A DNA stretch of 33,102 nt, taken from Comamonadaceae bacterium (GTDB lineage Bacteria > Pseudomonadota > Gammaproteobacteria > Burkholderiales > Burkholderiaceae_C). How positions within the stretch are numbered: the first letter of the stretch is position 1; the number at the start of each line of letters is the position of its first letter. The stretch lies in contig CANFPJ010000018.1 in assembly GCA_947448885.1 (NCBI GenBank), positions 1-33,102 on the forward strand, given 5' to 3'. Below, piece after piece: positions 1 to 8,882 of the stretch. The position numbers and the translations under genes were made by a program. The notes under the pieces were generated by a model. It saw only the letters and a program-made list of their open reading frames with translations, searched no databases and had not been told where the DNA came from.

Positions 1-349
1 GCTGACCAGTTTGGATGTGGCCGTCGATCAACTCTGGCACGCCGCACAAACCTGTGAGGCGCGTTGGACGCAAGCCCTGCCCGCCGGTGAACGCGCCCTC
101 ACCGCCCCCACTTGGCCGGTCACCATGACCGACTTGCTAACCGCTTTGGGCGAAATGGACGCCACAGCGCCCCGGCGCTTGCGCTTTGACGCCAACTCGC
201 CACTGCACGATCAATTTGGCCGCTGGCCCCAAGACGTGGCCTTTGATCAAGCAGGCCAATTGGACATACCCAGCGACTGGCAGCGCCACCAAGGCCACTT
301 GGCCCACATGCTGCGAGCGGCCATGACCCCATCAACCACTGAAGCCTGA
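1..349 (+). CDS. C-terminal fragment of NAD-dependent epimerase/dehydratase-like protein (D-erythronate dehydrogenase-like)
   Basis: The reading frame is open from base 2 with no stop upstream, so this is the 3' end of a gene cut by the window edge. About 115 residues are visible. The pattern (AVDQLWHAA, then LTAPTWPVTMTDLLTAL, then RRLRF and a GRWP motif followed by FDQAGQLDI) resembles the C-terminus of extended short-chain NAD-dependent epimerases of the D-erythronate dehydrogenase (DenD) type, where a GWP-FD-A-LG segment closes the protein. This is recognition of a pattern, not an alignment. The Rossmann domain and catalytic YxxxK lie outside the window. The stop is three bases before the ATG of the IlvD/Edd dehydratase, so the two are very likely co-transcribed and translationally coupled. 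That fits a sugar-acid pathway. The family call is moderately uncertain. Confidence 0.5.
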   Translation, partial: LTSLDVAVDQLWHAAQTCEARWTQALPAGERALTAPTWPVTMTDLLTALGEMDATAPRRLRFDANSPLHDQFGRWPQDVAFDQAGQLDIPSDWQRHQGHLAHMLRAAMTPSTTEA

Positions 350-352
350 CCC

Positions 353-2068
353 ATGACCCAACGCCCCCCATTCACCCCACCCGCCCGCTTGAAATCGGCC
401 CAGCTCATCGAAGGCCTGGACCGCACGCCGCACCGAGCTTTTTTGCGCGCCGTGGGCGTGGACGAAGCCGACTTTGGCAAACCCATGATTGGCATCGTCA
501 GCCAACACGGCGAAAACACGCCCTGCTCCATGTCCTTGGGGCCGCAGGCCGACGCGGCGCGGCTGGGGGTGGCCGCGGGCCAAGGGATTCCGGTGCCCTT
601 CACCACGGTGTCGGTGTCGGACGGCTTGTCGATGAACCACAAAGGCATGCGCATGAGCCTGGTCTCGCGCGAACTGGTGGCCGACTCCATCGAGGCGGTG
701 ATGGTCGGCCACGCCTACGACGGCTTGGTGGGTTTTGCCGGTTGCGACAAAACCTTGCCTGGGGTGCTGATGGCCATGGCGCGGCTGAACTGCCCCAGCG
801 TGTTTGTGTATGGCGGGGCCATGCTCCCCGGCCAATGGCGCGGCAAAGACGTGACCATCTTGACCGCTTACGAAGGCGTGGGCGCGGTGATGACCGGCCA
901 AATGAGTGAGGCCGAGTTGGGCGAGTTGGAGCGCCAATGCGCACCCACGGTGGGCTCATGCCCTGGCCAATTCACCGCCAACACCATGGCCATGGTGGCC
1001 GAAACCCTGGGGCTGGCCCTGCCCGGTTCGGCCATGATGCCGGCCGTTTACAGCGAACGCCTGGCCCTGGCGCGTGCGGCGGGTCGGCGCGTGACCGAGA
1101 TTTTGCGCACCGGTGGCCCGCTGCCCCGCGACCTCATCACCCGCGAATCGCTGGAAAACGCCGCAGCTGTCGTGGCCGCCACCGGGGGCTCGACCAACGC
1201 CGGCTTGCACCTGCCAGCCATTGCCCACGAAGCTGGCATTGCTTTCACCTTGGACGATGTGGCCGAGGTGTTTGCGCGCACCCCCTTGATTGCCGATTTG
1301 CAACCCGGTGGGCGTTTTTTGGCGGTGGACTTGCACCGGGTCGGCGGCACCCGGGCGGTGCTCAAGGCCTTGCTCGACGGCGGTCACCTGCACGGCCAAG
1401 CCCTCACCTTGTCGGGCCGCACCCTGGCCGAAGAATTGGCGCACACCCCAGCACCCGATGGCCAAGTGGTGCGCCCCACCACCCAAGCCATCATGGCCAC
1501 GGGCGGCGTGGTGGTGCTCAAGGGCAACCTGGCACCAGACGGCGCCTTGATCAAAGTGGCGGGCTTGAAAAAGTTGGTTTTTGAAGGCCCGGCACGGGTG
1601 TTTGAAAACGAAGAAGACGCTTACGCCGCCGTGTCGGCCAAGCAATACCAGGCCGGCGATGTGCTGGTCATCCGCAACGAAGGCCCCCGCGGTGGCCCGG
1701 GCATGCGCGAGATGCTGGGCGTGACCGCTTTGGTTTACGGGCAAGGCATGGGCGAGCAAGTGGCCCTGATCACCGATGGCCGTTTTTCAGGCGCGACCCG
1801 CGGCATGATGATTGGCTATGTGGGGCCAGAGGCCGCCGCCGGTGGGCCGATAGGCTGGCTGCGCGACGGTGACCGCATCCGCATCGATGGCCAAGCCGCT
1901 CGGCTGGACGTGCTGGTGGACGCAGCCACCTGGGCCCAGCGACAAGCCGAGGCAACCCAGCCACCCGCCGAGCACCTGAGCGGGGTGTTGGAGAAATACG
2001 CCAAACTGGTCTCACCCGCCCGACTCGGCGCGGTCACCCACAGCGGACCGCCGCGACAGCCCAGCTGA
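353..2068 (+). CDS. IlvD/Edd family dehydratase (dihydroxy-acid dehydratase or sugar-acid dehydratase)
   Basis: A 571-aa iron-sulfur dehydratase of the IlvD/Edd family, which removes water from 2,3-dihydroxy acids; in branched-chain amino acid synthesis the product is a 2-keto acid. The three cluster cysteines are C58 (NTPCSMS), C131 (GFAGCDKTLPG) and C203 (GSCPGQFTAN). K133 in the CDK motif is the lysine usually carbamylated to bind magnesium, and the C-terminal TDGRFSG motif carries the serine base. Length is normal for the short IlvD type. The cysteine motifs read CSMSL and GSCPGQFTAN rather than the more usual CNxHL and GSCGGMYTAN, and the upstream partner looks like a sugar dehydrogenase/epimerase. 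A sugar-acid or broad substrate is therefore as likely as a role in valine/isoleucine synthesis. Start: ATG three bases after the upstream stop. Confidence 0.88.
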   Translation: MTQRPPFTPPARLKSAQLIEGLDRTPHRAFLRAVGVDEADFGKPMIGIVSQHGENTPCSMSLGPQADAARLGVAAGQGIPVPFTTVSVSDGLSMNHKGMRMSLVSRELVADSIEAVMVGHAYDGLVGFAGCDKTLPGVLMAMARLNCPSVFVYGGAMLPGQWRGKDVTILTAYEGVGAVMTGQMSEAELGELERQCAPTVGSCPGQFTANTMAMVAETLGLALPGSAMMPAVYSERLALARAAGRRVTEILRTGGPLPRDLITRESLENAAAVVAATGGSTNAGLHLPAIAHEAGIAFTLDDVAEVFARTPLIADLQPGGRFLAVDLHRVGGTRAVLKALLDGGHLHGQALTLSGRTLAEELAHTPAPDGQVVRPTTQAIMATGGVVVLKGNLAPDGALIKVAGLKKLVFEGPARVFENEEDAYAAVSAKQYQAGDVLVIRNEGPRGGPGMREMLGVTALVYGQGMGEQVALITDGRFSGATRGMMIGYVGPEAAAGGPIGWLRDGDRIRIDGQAARLDVLVDAATWAQRQAEATQPPAEHLSGVLEKYAKLVSPARLGAVTHSGPPRQPS

Positions 2069-2115
2069 ACGCGCTCAAGCGGCCGGTCTGACCGCTCTGA
2101 TGGCTGATGCAGGCT

Positions 2116-2133
2116 TAAGCCCCAAGCGGCTTA
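2116..2133. terminator. Possible hairpin between convergent genes
   Basis: TAAGCC and GGCTTA form a perfect 6-bp stem around a 6-base loop in the short gap between the dehydratase and the convergent channel gene. There is no T-tract on either side, so intrinsic termination is only a possibility. Confidence 0.25.
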
Positions 2134-2140
2134 CACGCAT

Positions 2141-3391
2141 TCAAGCCGGCTGTCGCCACTCCAGCGCAGCCACCGCCAGCACCACACCCTGGTCGCGCAG
2201 GGCCTGCAAAACGGCCAAGTTGACCTCTGAGCGCACACCCATCTGGGCGACCATCGGGTCTTTGATCCAATACACCAGGGTGAACTGCAAACCCGCTGGC
2301 GTGACTTCGCGCAGCTGGGCTTGGGGTGCGGGGTCATGGATCACGCGGTCCACCCCCAATGCGGCTTGGACCAAGGCCGCTTGCACCACCGCCACATCGC
2401 TGTCGTGCTTGACCAGCCAGTGGGAACTCAATATCAAACCATCGGCCAAGGTCACTGGGACATCGCGCCTTTGCTTGAGCACCATCCCAGTGGTCAAGTC
2501 TTGGTTGGGCACCACCGCATCTTGGCCATTGGCCCCGCGAATCAAGGTGTAGCGGGTGGTGATGTCCACCACCTGCCCTTCAAATGAATGCATGACGATG
2601 TTGTCGCCAATGCGCAGTGAGCGCTCCAGCAAAATCACAAACCCACTGACGTAATTGGCCGCCAGGTTTTGCAGGCCAAAGCCCAAACCGACGCCCAAGG
2701 CGCCACCCAACACCGACAAAGCGGTGAGGTCCACGCCAATCGCAGACAGCGCAATCACCAACCCCAAAAACATGAGCAAGGCCCGCAACGCGTTGCCAGC
2801 CATTTTGCGCACCGACAAATCCATCACCGCTGGGGCGATCAGGGCGCGTTCGGCCAAGGTGGACAGCCACAAGGACACCATCAGCACCAAGCCGGTGTAG
2901 GCCGCGCCTTGCAGCAAGGTGAGCAAACTCAGCTTGTTCTTGCCAAAAACCAGTTCCACCGCTTCCAACTCATGCAGCAAAGGTTTATCCAAGCCGGTGA
3001 ACCACATGACCAGCGCCAACCACACCAACCATGACACCGAGCGCTCCATCCACTGCACACTGCGCGATTGTGGAAACAAGCCGGTGAGCAAGCGCACCAA
3101 CATGCGTATCACCACCAAAGACAACAGCACCGGCAGCGCCAAGCTCAGCAGCGGCGTTGGGCCATGTGTGGCGGCCAGCGCGCGCAAGCCAAACACCAAG
3201 ACCAGAGCCAAAAAGGGAAACACAAAACCTTTTGTCACCGAACGCCCGGTCCAGCGGGTGTGGCCGCTCATCGCCTGGGACACGCGCCGTGTCAATCCCC
3301 AAGCCACGCCCAAGCACAGCAACAAACCCAACAACTCCAACCACCACAGTGGGTGTTGAACTTCTTGTATCAACTGATCCATGTCACGCAC
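2141..3391 (-). CDS. MscS family mechanosensitive ion channel
   Basis: A membrane channel expected to open under membrane tension and release osmolytes during hypo-osmotic shock. The N-terminal half is a series of hydrophobic segments, roughly residues 15-260. It is followed by the conserved MscS pore helix and beta domain: GGALGVGLGFGLQNLAANYVSG, then LERSLRIGDNI and the VVPNQDLTTG segment. A C-terminal alpha/beta domain follows and ends in EWRQPA. I place the start at a GTG (3391) because GGGAG lies six bases upstream. An ATG three codons later (MDQLIQ) is the alternative, and longer versions have no ribosome binding site. At about 416 aa it is longer than E. coli MscS (286 aa) because of extra N-terminal membrane helices. 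The substrate is not predictable. The 5' end faces the mltB gene. Confidence 0.88.
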   Translation of the reverse strand: MRDMDQLIQEVQHPLWWLELLGLLLCLGVAWGLTRRVSQAMSGHTRWTGRSVTKGFVFPFLALVLVFGLRALAATHGPTPLLSLALPVLLSLVVIRMLVRLLTGLFPQSRSVQWMERSVSWLVWLALVMWFTGLDKPLLHELEAVELVFGKNKLSLLTLLQGAAYTGLVLMVSLWLSTLAERALIAPAVMDLSVRKMAGNALRALLMFLGLVIALSAIGVDLTALSVLGGALGVGLGFGLQNLAANYVSGFVILLERSLRIGDNIVMHSFEGQVVDITTRYTLIRGANGQDAVVPNQDLTTGMVLKQRRDVPVTLADGLILSSHWLVKHDSDVAVVQAALVQAALGVDRVIHDPAPQAQLREVTPAGLQFTLVYWIKDPMVAQMGVRSEVNLAVLQALRDQGVVLAVAALEWRQPA

Positions 3392-3595
3392 GATTGACTC
3401 CCGACAAACAATGCCACCAAATTGCACAAGGGCTGCGGGGCGATCACACTGTGCCACACTTGTGTCGTTGCCCCCTCACCCTGCTTGCTCACCATGCCGC
3501 CTCGCTGCCATTTCAACCCGCCCAGGTGTGCCTGCACCGAAACCCCTGTGCGACAGGCCAAGTCTGGGATTGAAACCTGGCAACGCGGGGTCGCG

Positions 3596-4732
3596 ATGGC
3601 GCAAAGCCATCTGACAATGTCGCGGTGGGCATGGCTTTATGTGCTGGTGGTGACTTTGTGCGCGGCCCCTTGGGCCGTGGCCCAAACGAAAAACAACCCG
3701 ACCAAGGCGTCCGCTTCGGCGCAGCAGCGGGCCGCCAAAGCGGTCAAATCGCAGCACCGCGCCAAAGCGGCCAAGGCACCCACCCATGGCGACACCCCCG
3801 AAGTGCAAGCCTTGTCCGAGCGGCTGGCCCAAGCCCACCAACTGCCACTGCCCTGGGTGCGCCGCCAAATTGCCCACGCTGCGCGTTTGGACAGCTTGTC
3901 GTCACTGGTTTTGCCACCGGCCACCCCCAGTGCCAAAAATTGGCAGGCCTACCGCGAGCGCTTCGTGGAACCGCGCCGCATTGCCGCCGGCCTGGCGTTT
4001 TGGCAACAGCACCGCCTGGCACTGCAACGGGCCGAGAAAAAATATGGCGTGCCCGCCGAGTTGGTGGTGGGCATCATTGGGGTGGAAACTTATTTTGGGC
4101 GGCACATGGGCAACTTTCGGCTGATCGATGCCTTGAGCACCTTGGCCTTGAACTTTCCCACCGAGCACCCTCGGCATGCTGAGCGCAGCGCTTTTTTTCA
4201 AGCCGAACTGGGCCACTTTTTGGCCCAAGCCCATCGGGCTGGGCCCTCGGCCTTGAACACCAAGGGCAGTTATGCCGGTGCCATGGGCTGGCCGCAATTC
4301 ATGCCCTCCAGCGTGGCCCAATGGGCGGTGGATTTTGATGGCGATGGTCGCATCGACTTGGTGCGCAGCCCGGTGGATGCCATTGGTTCGGTGGCCAACT
4401 ACCTGAAATCATTTGGTTGGGTCAGCGGCATGCCCACCCACTACCCCGTTACCCCACCCATGGATCCGGCCCAGCGCGAAACCCTGCTGCTGCCCGACAT
4501 CTTGCCCAGCTTCAGTGCCGAACGCATGACCGAATTGGGCGCCACGCTCCAAGGCCCTGGTTTGCAGCACACCGGCCCCTTGGCCTTGGTGGAATTGCAC
4601 AACGGCGGGCAAGAACCGAGTTATGTCGCTGGGACCGAGAACTTTTATGTGGTCACCCGCTACAACTGGAGCAGCTATTACGCCCTGGCGGTGATTGAGT
4701 TGGCCCAAGCCATCCGCGACGCCCGGCCCTGA
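3596..4732 (+). CDS. mltB: Lytic murein transglycosylase B (MltB/Slt35 family, GH103)
   Basis: Periplasmic enzyme that cleaves the MurNAc-GlcNAc bond of peptidoglycan with formation of 1,6-anhydro ends. After an N-terminal export signal (WAWLYVLVVTLCAAPWAVA, cleavage before QT) and an alanine/lysine-rich linker comes the GH103 domain. The catalytic glutamate is E164 in GVETYFG. The substrate groove motifs KGSYAGAMGWPQFMPSS and a DFDGDGRID loop follow; the loop matches the EF-hand calcium site known in Slt35. Unlike E. coli MltB there is no lipobox cysteine, so it looks soluble in the periplasm. Start: ATG 3596 has a GGGG sequence at suitable distance; ATG 3617 (MSRWAWL) is possible, and a longer frame back to 3422 has no signal-peptide logic. 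It converges on murB with three bases between stops. Confidence 0.9.
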   Translation: MAQSHLTMSRWAWLYVLVVTLCAAPWAVAQTKNNPTKASASAQQRAAKAVKSQHRAKAAKAPTHGDTPEVQALSERLAQAHQLPLPWVRRQIAHAARLDSLSSLVLPPATPSAKNWQAYRERFVEPRRIAAGLAFWQQHRLALQRAEKKYGVPAELVVGIIGVETYFGRHMGNFRLIDALSTLALNFPTEHPRHAERSAFFQAELGHFLAQAHRAGPSALNTKGSYAGAMGWPQFMPSSVAQWAVDFDGDGRIDLVRSPVDAIGSVANYLKSFGWVSGMPTHYPVTPPMDPAQRETLLLPDILPSFSAERMTELGATLQGPGLQHTGPLALVELHNGGQEPSYVAGTENFYVVTRYNWSSYYALAVIELAQAIRDARP

Positions 4733-4735
4733 AGC

Positions 4736-5800
4736 TCAAACCACCACGGGCTCGGGCTCGAGCAGGATGCCAAAGCGTTCGTAAACACTGGTTTGAATGG
4801 CTTTGGCCAGGGTCATCACCTCGCCGCCGGTGCAAGGTGACTCGCGCCCGCCCCGGTTGACCAGCACCAAGGCTTGCTTTTCATACACGCCCGCTTGGCC
4901 CACCGATTTGCCCTTCCAGCCGCAGGCGTCAATCAGCCAACCCGCGGCCAGCTTGATGCTGCCGTCGAGCATGGGGTAATGCACCACGCCCGGGTCGCGG
5001 CCAATGATGTCGGCGCATTGCTCGGGGGTGACACTGGGGTTTTTGAAAAAGCTGCCCGCATTGCCCAGCACGGCGGGGTCCGGCAACTTGGCACGGCGAA
5101 TCTCGCACACCCAGTCAAAAACCTCCATCGCCGTGGGCTGGGTTTGACCGGTGCTGGCCACTTTGCGCTGCAAATCGGCATAGCCCAACAAGGGGCGCCA
5201 GTTTTTGGCCAGCCGAAAGCGCACGCGCAGGATGGCGGCCCGCCCCGCCAAGCCCATGTGGCTGGAACCATGCTGCGATGGATCAGGCCCGTGCTTGAAC
5301 ACCGAATCGCGGTATGCAAAGGCACATTGGGCCGCATCCAAGCTGAAAAGCGCCCCACTGTCCAGGTCCACCGCGTCCAATGAATCAAACACGTCTTGCA
5401 GTTCCAAGCCGTAAGCGCCGATGTTTTGAACCGGTGTGGCACCAACATGGCCAGGGATGAGGGCCAGATTTTCCAAGCCCGGCCACCCTTGGGCCAAGGT
5501 CCAGGTCACAAAGTCGTGCCAGTTTTCGCCGGCCTCGGCCTCCACCCACCAGTGGCGATCGTCCTCGCGCCACAAACGCCGACCCTTGTTTTCCATTTTG
5601 ATGACCAAGGGTTTGACGTCGCCGGTGATGACAATGTTGCTGCCACCACCCCACACAAACTTGGGTTGCCCGTGCCAAACCGGGTCGCGCAGCATGGCTT
5701 GCAAGGCTTCGGTCTGGGTCACCCGCACCAACTGCAGCGCCTTGGCGGCAATGCCAAAGGTGTTGTAGGGCTGCAAGGACACATTCGACTCGATCTTCAT
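4736..5800 (-). CDS. murB: UDP-N-acetylmuramate dehydrogenase MurB
   Basis: Flavoprotein that reduces UDP-GlcNAc-enolpyruvate to UDP-MurNAc with NADPH, the second committed step of peptidoglycan precursor synthesis, in the cytoplasm. The FAD-binding part shows NTFGI near residue 14, WGGGSNIVI near residue 50, and [17 protein letters not shown] near residue 115. The C-terminal substrate domain has [10 protein letters not shown], with the catalytic serine that protonates the intermediate, and IDACGWKGK. At 354 aa with an extended Tyr loop (YRDSVFK) it is of the E. coli (type I) class. The start [16 protein letters not shown] fits that class. It is divergent from yajQ across a 44-bp gap and convergent with mltB, placing two cell-wall genes side by side. 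Confidence 0.95.
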   Translation of the reverse strand: MKIESNVSLQPYNTFGIAAKALQLVRVTQTEALQAMLRDPVWHGQPKFVWGGGSNIVITGDVKPLVIKMENKGRRLWREDDRHWWVEAEAGENWHDFVTWTLAQGWPGLENLALIPGHVGATPVQNIGAYGLELQDVFDSLDAVDLDSGALFSLDAAQCAFAYRDSVFKHGPDPSQHGSSHMGLAGRAAILRVRFRLAKNWRPLLGYADLQRKVASTGQTQPTAMEVFDWVCEIRRAKLPDPAVLGNAGSFFKNPSVTPEQCADIIGRDPGVVHYPMLDGSIKLAAGWLIDACGWKGKSVGQAGVYEKQALVLVNRGGRESPCTGGEVMTLAKAIQTSVYERFGILLEPEPVVV

Positions 5801-5844
5801 GGGAGAATTGTCGCACCCCTGTTTTGACGCTGAGAAGTAACACC

Positions 5845-6330
5845 ATGCCCTCTTTTGACACCGTTTGTGAAGCCGATTTGGTCGAGGTGAAAAATGCGGT
5901 CGACAACGCGGCCAAAGAAATCGCCACCCGTTTTGACTTCAAAGGCACGTCCGCATCGATCGAATTCAAGGACAAAGAGATCACCTTGATTGGGGACGCG
6001 GACTTTCAACTCGATCAAATCGACGAGATCTTGCGCAACAAACTGGCCAAACGCCATGTCGATGTGCGGTTTTTGGACAAAGGCACGGTGCAAAAAATCG
6101 GCGGCGACAAGGTCAAGCAAGTGGTCAAGGTGCGCAATGGCATCGAAGCCGAGGCCGCCAAAAAAATCCAGCGTTTGGTCAAAGACAGCAAAATCAAAGT
6201 GCAAGCCAGCATCCAAGGCGACGCCATCCGGGTCAATGGCACCAAGCGCGACGATTTGCAAGCGGTGATGGCGCTCATCCGAAAAGATGTGCCAGAACTG
6301 CCCTTGAGCTTCAACAATTTCCGGGATTAA
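5845..6330 (+). CDS. YajQ family nucleotide/cyclic-di-GMP-binding protein
   Basis: A 161-aa member of the UPF0234/YajQ family, small cytoplasmic proteins with two ferredoxin-like folds. Some members (Xanthomonas, Pseudomonas) bind cyclic-di-GMP and act as regulatory effectors; the role here is unproven. Typical family signatures are MPSFD at the start, [66 protein letters not shown] and the ending PLSFNNFRD. The start at MPSFDTV is fixed by family convention and by GAGAAG seven bases upstream. The gene is divergent from murB and followed by an unrelated binding-protein gene. Confidence 0.93.
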   Translation: MPSFDTVCEADLVEVKNAVDNAAKEIATRFDFKGTSASIEFKDKEITLIGDADFQLDQIDEILRNKLAKRHVDVRFLDKGTVQKIGGDKVKQVVKVRNGIEAEAAKKIQRLVKDSKIKVQASIQGDAIRVNGTKRDDLQAVMALIRKDVPELPLSFNNFRD

Positions 6331-6376
6331 GCGCCTGGTCCGGGGTTGAGGTCAGAACCTTTCCCACCCCATCCCC

Positions 6377-7399
6377 ATGCTTTTTCAACGATCTCCCCCC
6401 CATCACGCACCCGGGTCTTCAGCGCCGGATGCTTGGTCGCGCCGAGATTGCTTGATGGCACTGGCGGCCTGGGCATCGGCGTCCCCCTTGAGGGCCCAAA
6501 CCAAATACCCAGACCGGCCCATCCGGTGCATCATTCCCAATTCGCCCGGTAGCTCCGTGGACACCATCGGCCGCGCCGTGATGACTGAAATGTCACGCTT
6601 GTGCGGCCAAGCCGTGGTGTTGGACAACCGTGCAGGCGCAGCCGGGGCCATTGGGGTCGAGGCCGCCCGCCAGGCCCCAGCGGACGGCTATACCTTGTTG
6701 GTCGGCTCGAGCAGCGCGGTGACCGTGGCCCCTTTTTTACAAAAAGCCGTGCCCTACCAACCCTTGAAAGACTTTGACTTGATTTCATTGATGGGTTTGC
6801 TGCCCAATGTCTTGGTCTGCCACCCCGCATTGCCGGTGAATTCGGTCACGCAATTTTTGGCACTGGCCAAGTCCAAACCCGGGCACATGCGCATGGCCTC
6901 TGCCGGCATGGGGTCTGTCAGCCACTTGGCTGGGGCTGCGCTGCAAGTGCATGGCCGTTTTGAGTCGCTGCATGTGCCCTACCGTGGCGGAAGCCAAGGG
7001 GTGGCCTCCGTGGTTTCGGGCGAAACCGACTGGGTTCTCACCCCCGCACCGGCGGCCATGGGCTTGGTGACGGCCAAGCGCTTAAAAATTTTGGGCCACA
7101 GCATGTCGGCGCAACAACGCCCTTTGGGCGAAACCCCAGCCATTGCCAGCGAGTTGCCCGGCTTTGAGTTTGCCAGTTGGATTGGCTTGATGGGCCCGCG
7201 TGGCCTGCCGCCCAGCACCCTGGCCTTGCTCAATGCGATCGCAGCCCAAGCCTTGAAAAGTGATTCACTCATCAAGGTGTTGGAGATCAACGGCGCCATG
7301 GCGCGGCACACCACGCCCGAGGGTTTCAGGTCATTTTTAAGCCATGACATCGACATCACCCGAGCAGCCGTGCAAGCGGCGGGCATCCAAGCGGAGTGA
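6377..7399 (+). CDS. Bug/TctC family tripartite tricarboxylate transporter substrate-binding protein
   Basis: A 340-aa periplasmic binding protein of the Bug family, greatly expanded in Burkholderiales, which delivers small carboxylates or similar ligands to TctAB-type carriers. Family motifs visible are YPDRPIRCIIPNSPGSSVDTIGR, VVLDNRAGAAGAIGVEAA, ADGYTLLVGSSS, HVPYRGG and LGETPAIASELPGFEF. The N-terminus carries SRRDCLMALAAWASA before an alanine-rich cleavage region, resembling a twin-arginine export signal. No TctA or TctB membrane gene is adjacent, so this is an orphan binding protein, as is common in this group. The first ATG is used; no convincing ribosome binding site separates the choices, so the start is uncertain by up to about 20 codons. 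Ligand unknown. Confidence 0.87.
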   Translation: MLFQRSPPHHAPGSSAPDAWSRRDCLMALAAWASASPLRAQTKYPDRPIRCIIPNSPGSSVDTIGRAVMTEMSRLCGQAVVLDNRAGAAGAIGVEAARQAPADGYTLLVGSSSAVTVAPFLQKAVPYQPLKDFDLISLMGLLPNVLVCHPALPVNSVTQFLALAKSKPGHMRMASAGMGSVSHLAGAALQVHGRFESLHVPYRGGSQGVASVVSGETDWVLTPAPAAMGLVTAKRLKILGHSMSAQQRPLGETPAIASELPGFEFASWIGLMGPRGLPPSTLALLNAIAAQALKSDSLIKVLEINGAMARHTTPEGFRSFLSHDIDITRAAVQAAGIQAE

Positions 7400-7490
7400 T
7401 GCACCCTGGATGGACACCACCTGGCTTGGCCGAGCATCCCGGCCCCATTTTGAAAACCCCGGATGAACTTTTAACCCACGGAGATATCGC

Positions 7491-8408
7491 ATGCCAGTGA
7501 ACAACATTCTTGAAACGATTGGAAAAACGCCCCACATCCGGATGAATCGACTGTTTGGTCCTGACGCTCAGGTGTGGATCAAATCGGAGCGCAGCAACCC
7601 CGGCGGTTCGATCAAAGACCGGATTGCGCTGAGCATGGTTGAACAAGCGGAGGCCACAGGCACCTTGAAGCCAGGTGGGATCATCATCGAACCGACTTCG
7701 GGCAATACCGGCGTGGGTCTGGCGATGGTGGCAGCCGTCAAAGGCTACGAACTGATCTTGGTGATGCCGGACAGCATGTCCATCGAGCGTCGGCGTCTGA
7801 TGCTGGCATATGGCGCCACCTTTGACCTCACGCCGCGAGACAAAGGCATGAAGGGGGCGATTGCCCGCGCTGAGGCCTTGGTGGCCAGCACCCCGGGTGC
7901 ATGGATGCCTCAGCAATTCGAAAATCCGGCCAATATCGATGCCCATGTGCGATCAACGGCAGAAGAAATACTCGCCGATTTTCCCAACGGACTGGATGCC
8001 ATCATCACCGGCGTGGGCACGGGTGGGCACCTGACCGGGTGCGCCAAAGTGCTCAAGCGCCATTGGCCCCAACTGAAGGTGTTTGCGGTCGAACCCCAGG
8101 CATCACCCGTCATTTCGGGTGGCGCCCCTTCGCCACACCCCATTCAAGGGATTGGTGCGGGCTTCATCCCACGCAACCTGGACACCACACTGCTCGATGG
8201 CGTCATTCAAGTCGACGCCGAAGTGGCGCGCGAATACGGCCGACGCGCCGCCCGAGAAGAAGGCATGCTGGTGGGCATATCCAGCGGGGCCACTTTGGCG
8301 GCCATTGCCCAACAATTACCGGCTTTGCCTGTTGGCGCCAAAGTCCTGGGCTTCAATTACGACACCGGTGAGCGTTATTTATCGGTAGAAGGGTATTTGC
8401 CCAGTTAA
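7491..8408 (+). CDS. cysK: Cysteine synthase (O-acetylserine sulfhydrylase, CysK/CysM type)
   Basis: PLP enzyme of fold type II that makes L-cysteine from O-acetyl-L-serine and sulfide in the cytoplasm. The PLP lysine is K42 in [10 protein letters not shown]. The substrate-carboxylate loop is TSGNTG (residues 69-74). [10 protein letters not shown] binds the PLP phosphate, and the C-terminal SSGATLAA holds the serine near the PLP nitrogen. Its 305 aa is the usual length. GGAG lies eight bases before the ATG and supports this start. It is downstream of the Bug gene with a 90-bp gap and probably has its own promoter. The CysK or CysM assignment cannot be settled by eye; GGSIKDR and the lack of CysM-type differences favour CysK. 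Confidence 0.92.
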   Translation: MPVNNILETIGKTPHIRMNRLFGPDAQVWIKSERSNPGGSIKDRIALSMVEQAEATGTLKPGGIIIEPTSGNTGVGLAMVAAVKGYELILVMPDSMSIERRRLMLAYGATFDLTPRDKGMKGAIARAEALVASTPGAWMPQQFENPANIDAHVRSTAEEILADFPNGLDAIITGVGTGGHLTGCAKVLKRHWPQLKVFAVEPQASPVISGGAPSPHPIQGIGAGFIPRNLDTTLLDGVIQVDAEVAREYGRRAAREEGMLVGISSGATLAAIAQQLPALPVGAKVLGFNYDTGERYLSVEGYLPS

Positions 8409-8445
8409 ATCCCGTTTTAAATGCAGTTCTGGGGCATTAAAGGAA

Positions 8446-8826
8446 ATGCCGTTTCGAGCCGATTCTGTTGGTATGAATGCTGAACAATTTATTGAATTTG
8501 CCAACAAGTTTGCACAGGCCAGTGCCAAAACCTCCACCACGGAGATTCAACAAGCCTATGAAGACAACATGGATTGTCTGGCGCGGCCCGGAGAACGGGT
8601 TCTCGTGATCCGAAAGCCTTGGCCCATGGGACAGTGGGGCCAGGTGATTGCATTTCACGAATTGAACCCCTGCTACTTCCGTGTGGAAGTTGACATTGAG
8701 GGCAAACGCTTCAAGATACCTGCCCATGCCTTGACCCGCCGAGCGGGCGCGCCAGACTGTGAGCGGGCAGAGCTGCAATACATCTATTTATTGATGAAAA
8801 TCAACGGCTTGGTTGTCGCAAACTGA
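8446..8826 (+). CDS. Unrecognised small protein with possible SH3-like beta core
   Basis: A 126-aa protein (117 aa if it starts at the in-frame ATG at 8473, MNAEQFIEF) that I do not recognise. It has no signal peptide or membrane segment. The N-terminal third is predicted helical (NAEQFIEFANKFAQASAK, then TEIQQAYEDNMDCLA). The middle is beta-rich with spacing like an SH3/KOW barrel: GERVLVIRKPWPMGQWGQVIAF, then YFRVEVDIEGKRFKIPAHAL. The C-terminus is a short helix (AELQYIYLLMKINGLV). Coding character is good, and no competing frame is better. Neither start has a clear ribosome binding site: AAAGGA lies almost against ATG 8446. It follows cysK by 37 bases on the same strand and may be co-transcribed with it. 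Function unknown. Confidence 0.6.
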   Translation: MPFRADSVGMNAEQFIEFANKFAQASAKTSTTEIQQAYEDNMDCLARPGERVLVIRKPWPMGQWGQVIAFHELNPCYFRVEVDIEGKRFKIPAHALTRRAGAPDCERAELQYIYLLMKINGLVVAN

Positions 8827-8833
8827 TGCATCC

Positions 8834-8863
8834 CCCGGGTACCCAGGTGCTTCCAGACCCGGG
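8834..8863. repeat. Perfect 7-bp inverted repeat between convergent genes
   Basis: CCCGGGT and ACCCGGG flank a 16-base loop in the gap between the unrecognised gene and plsY, which converge here. It could act as a bidirectional, U-tract-free terminator. No function is proven. Confidence 0.35.
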
Positions 8864-8882
8864 CGTTGGGTGGGTCAAAGGC

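Noticed and set aside
956-1759. Open frame on the minus strand opposite the IlvD/Edd gene
   Set aside because: Antisense shadow with biased composition; no ribosome binding site or family.
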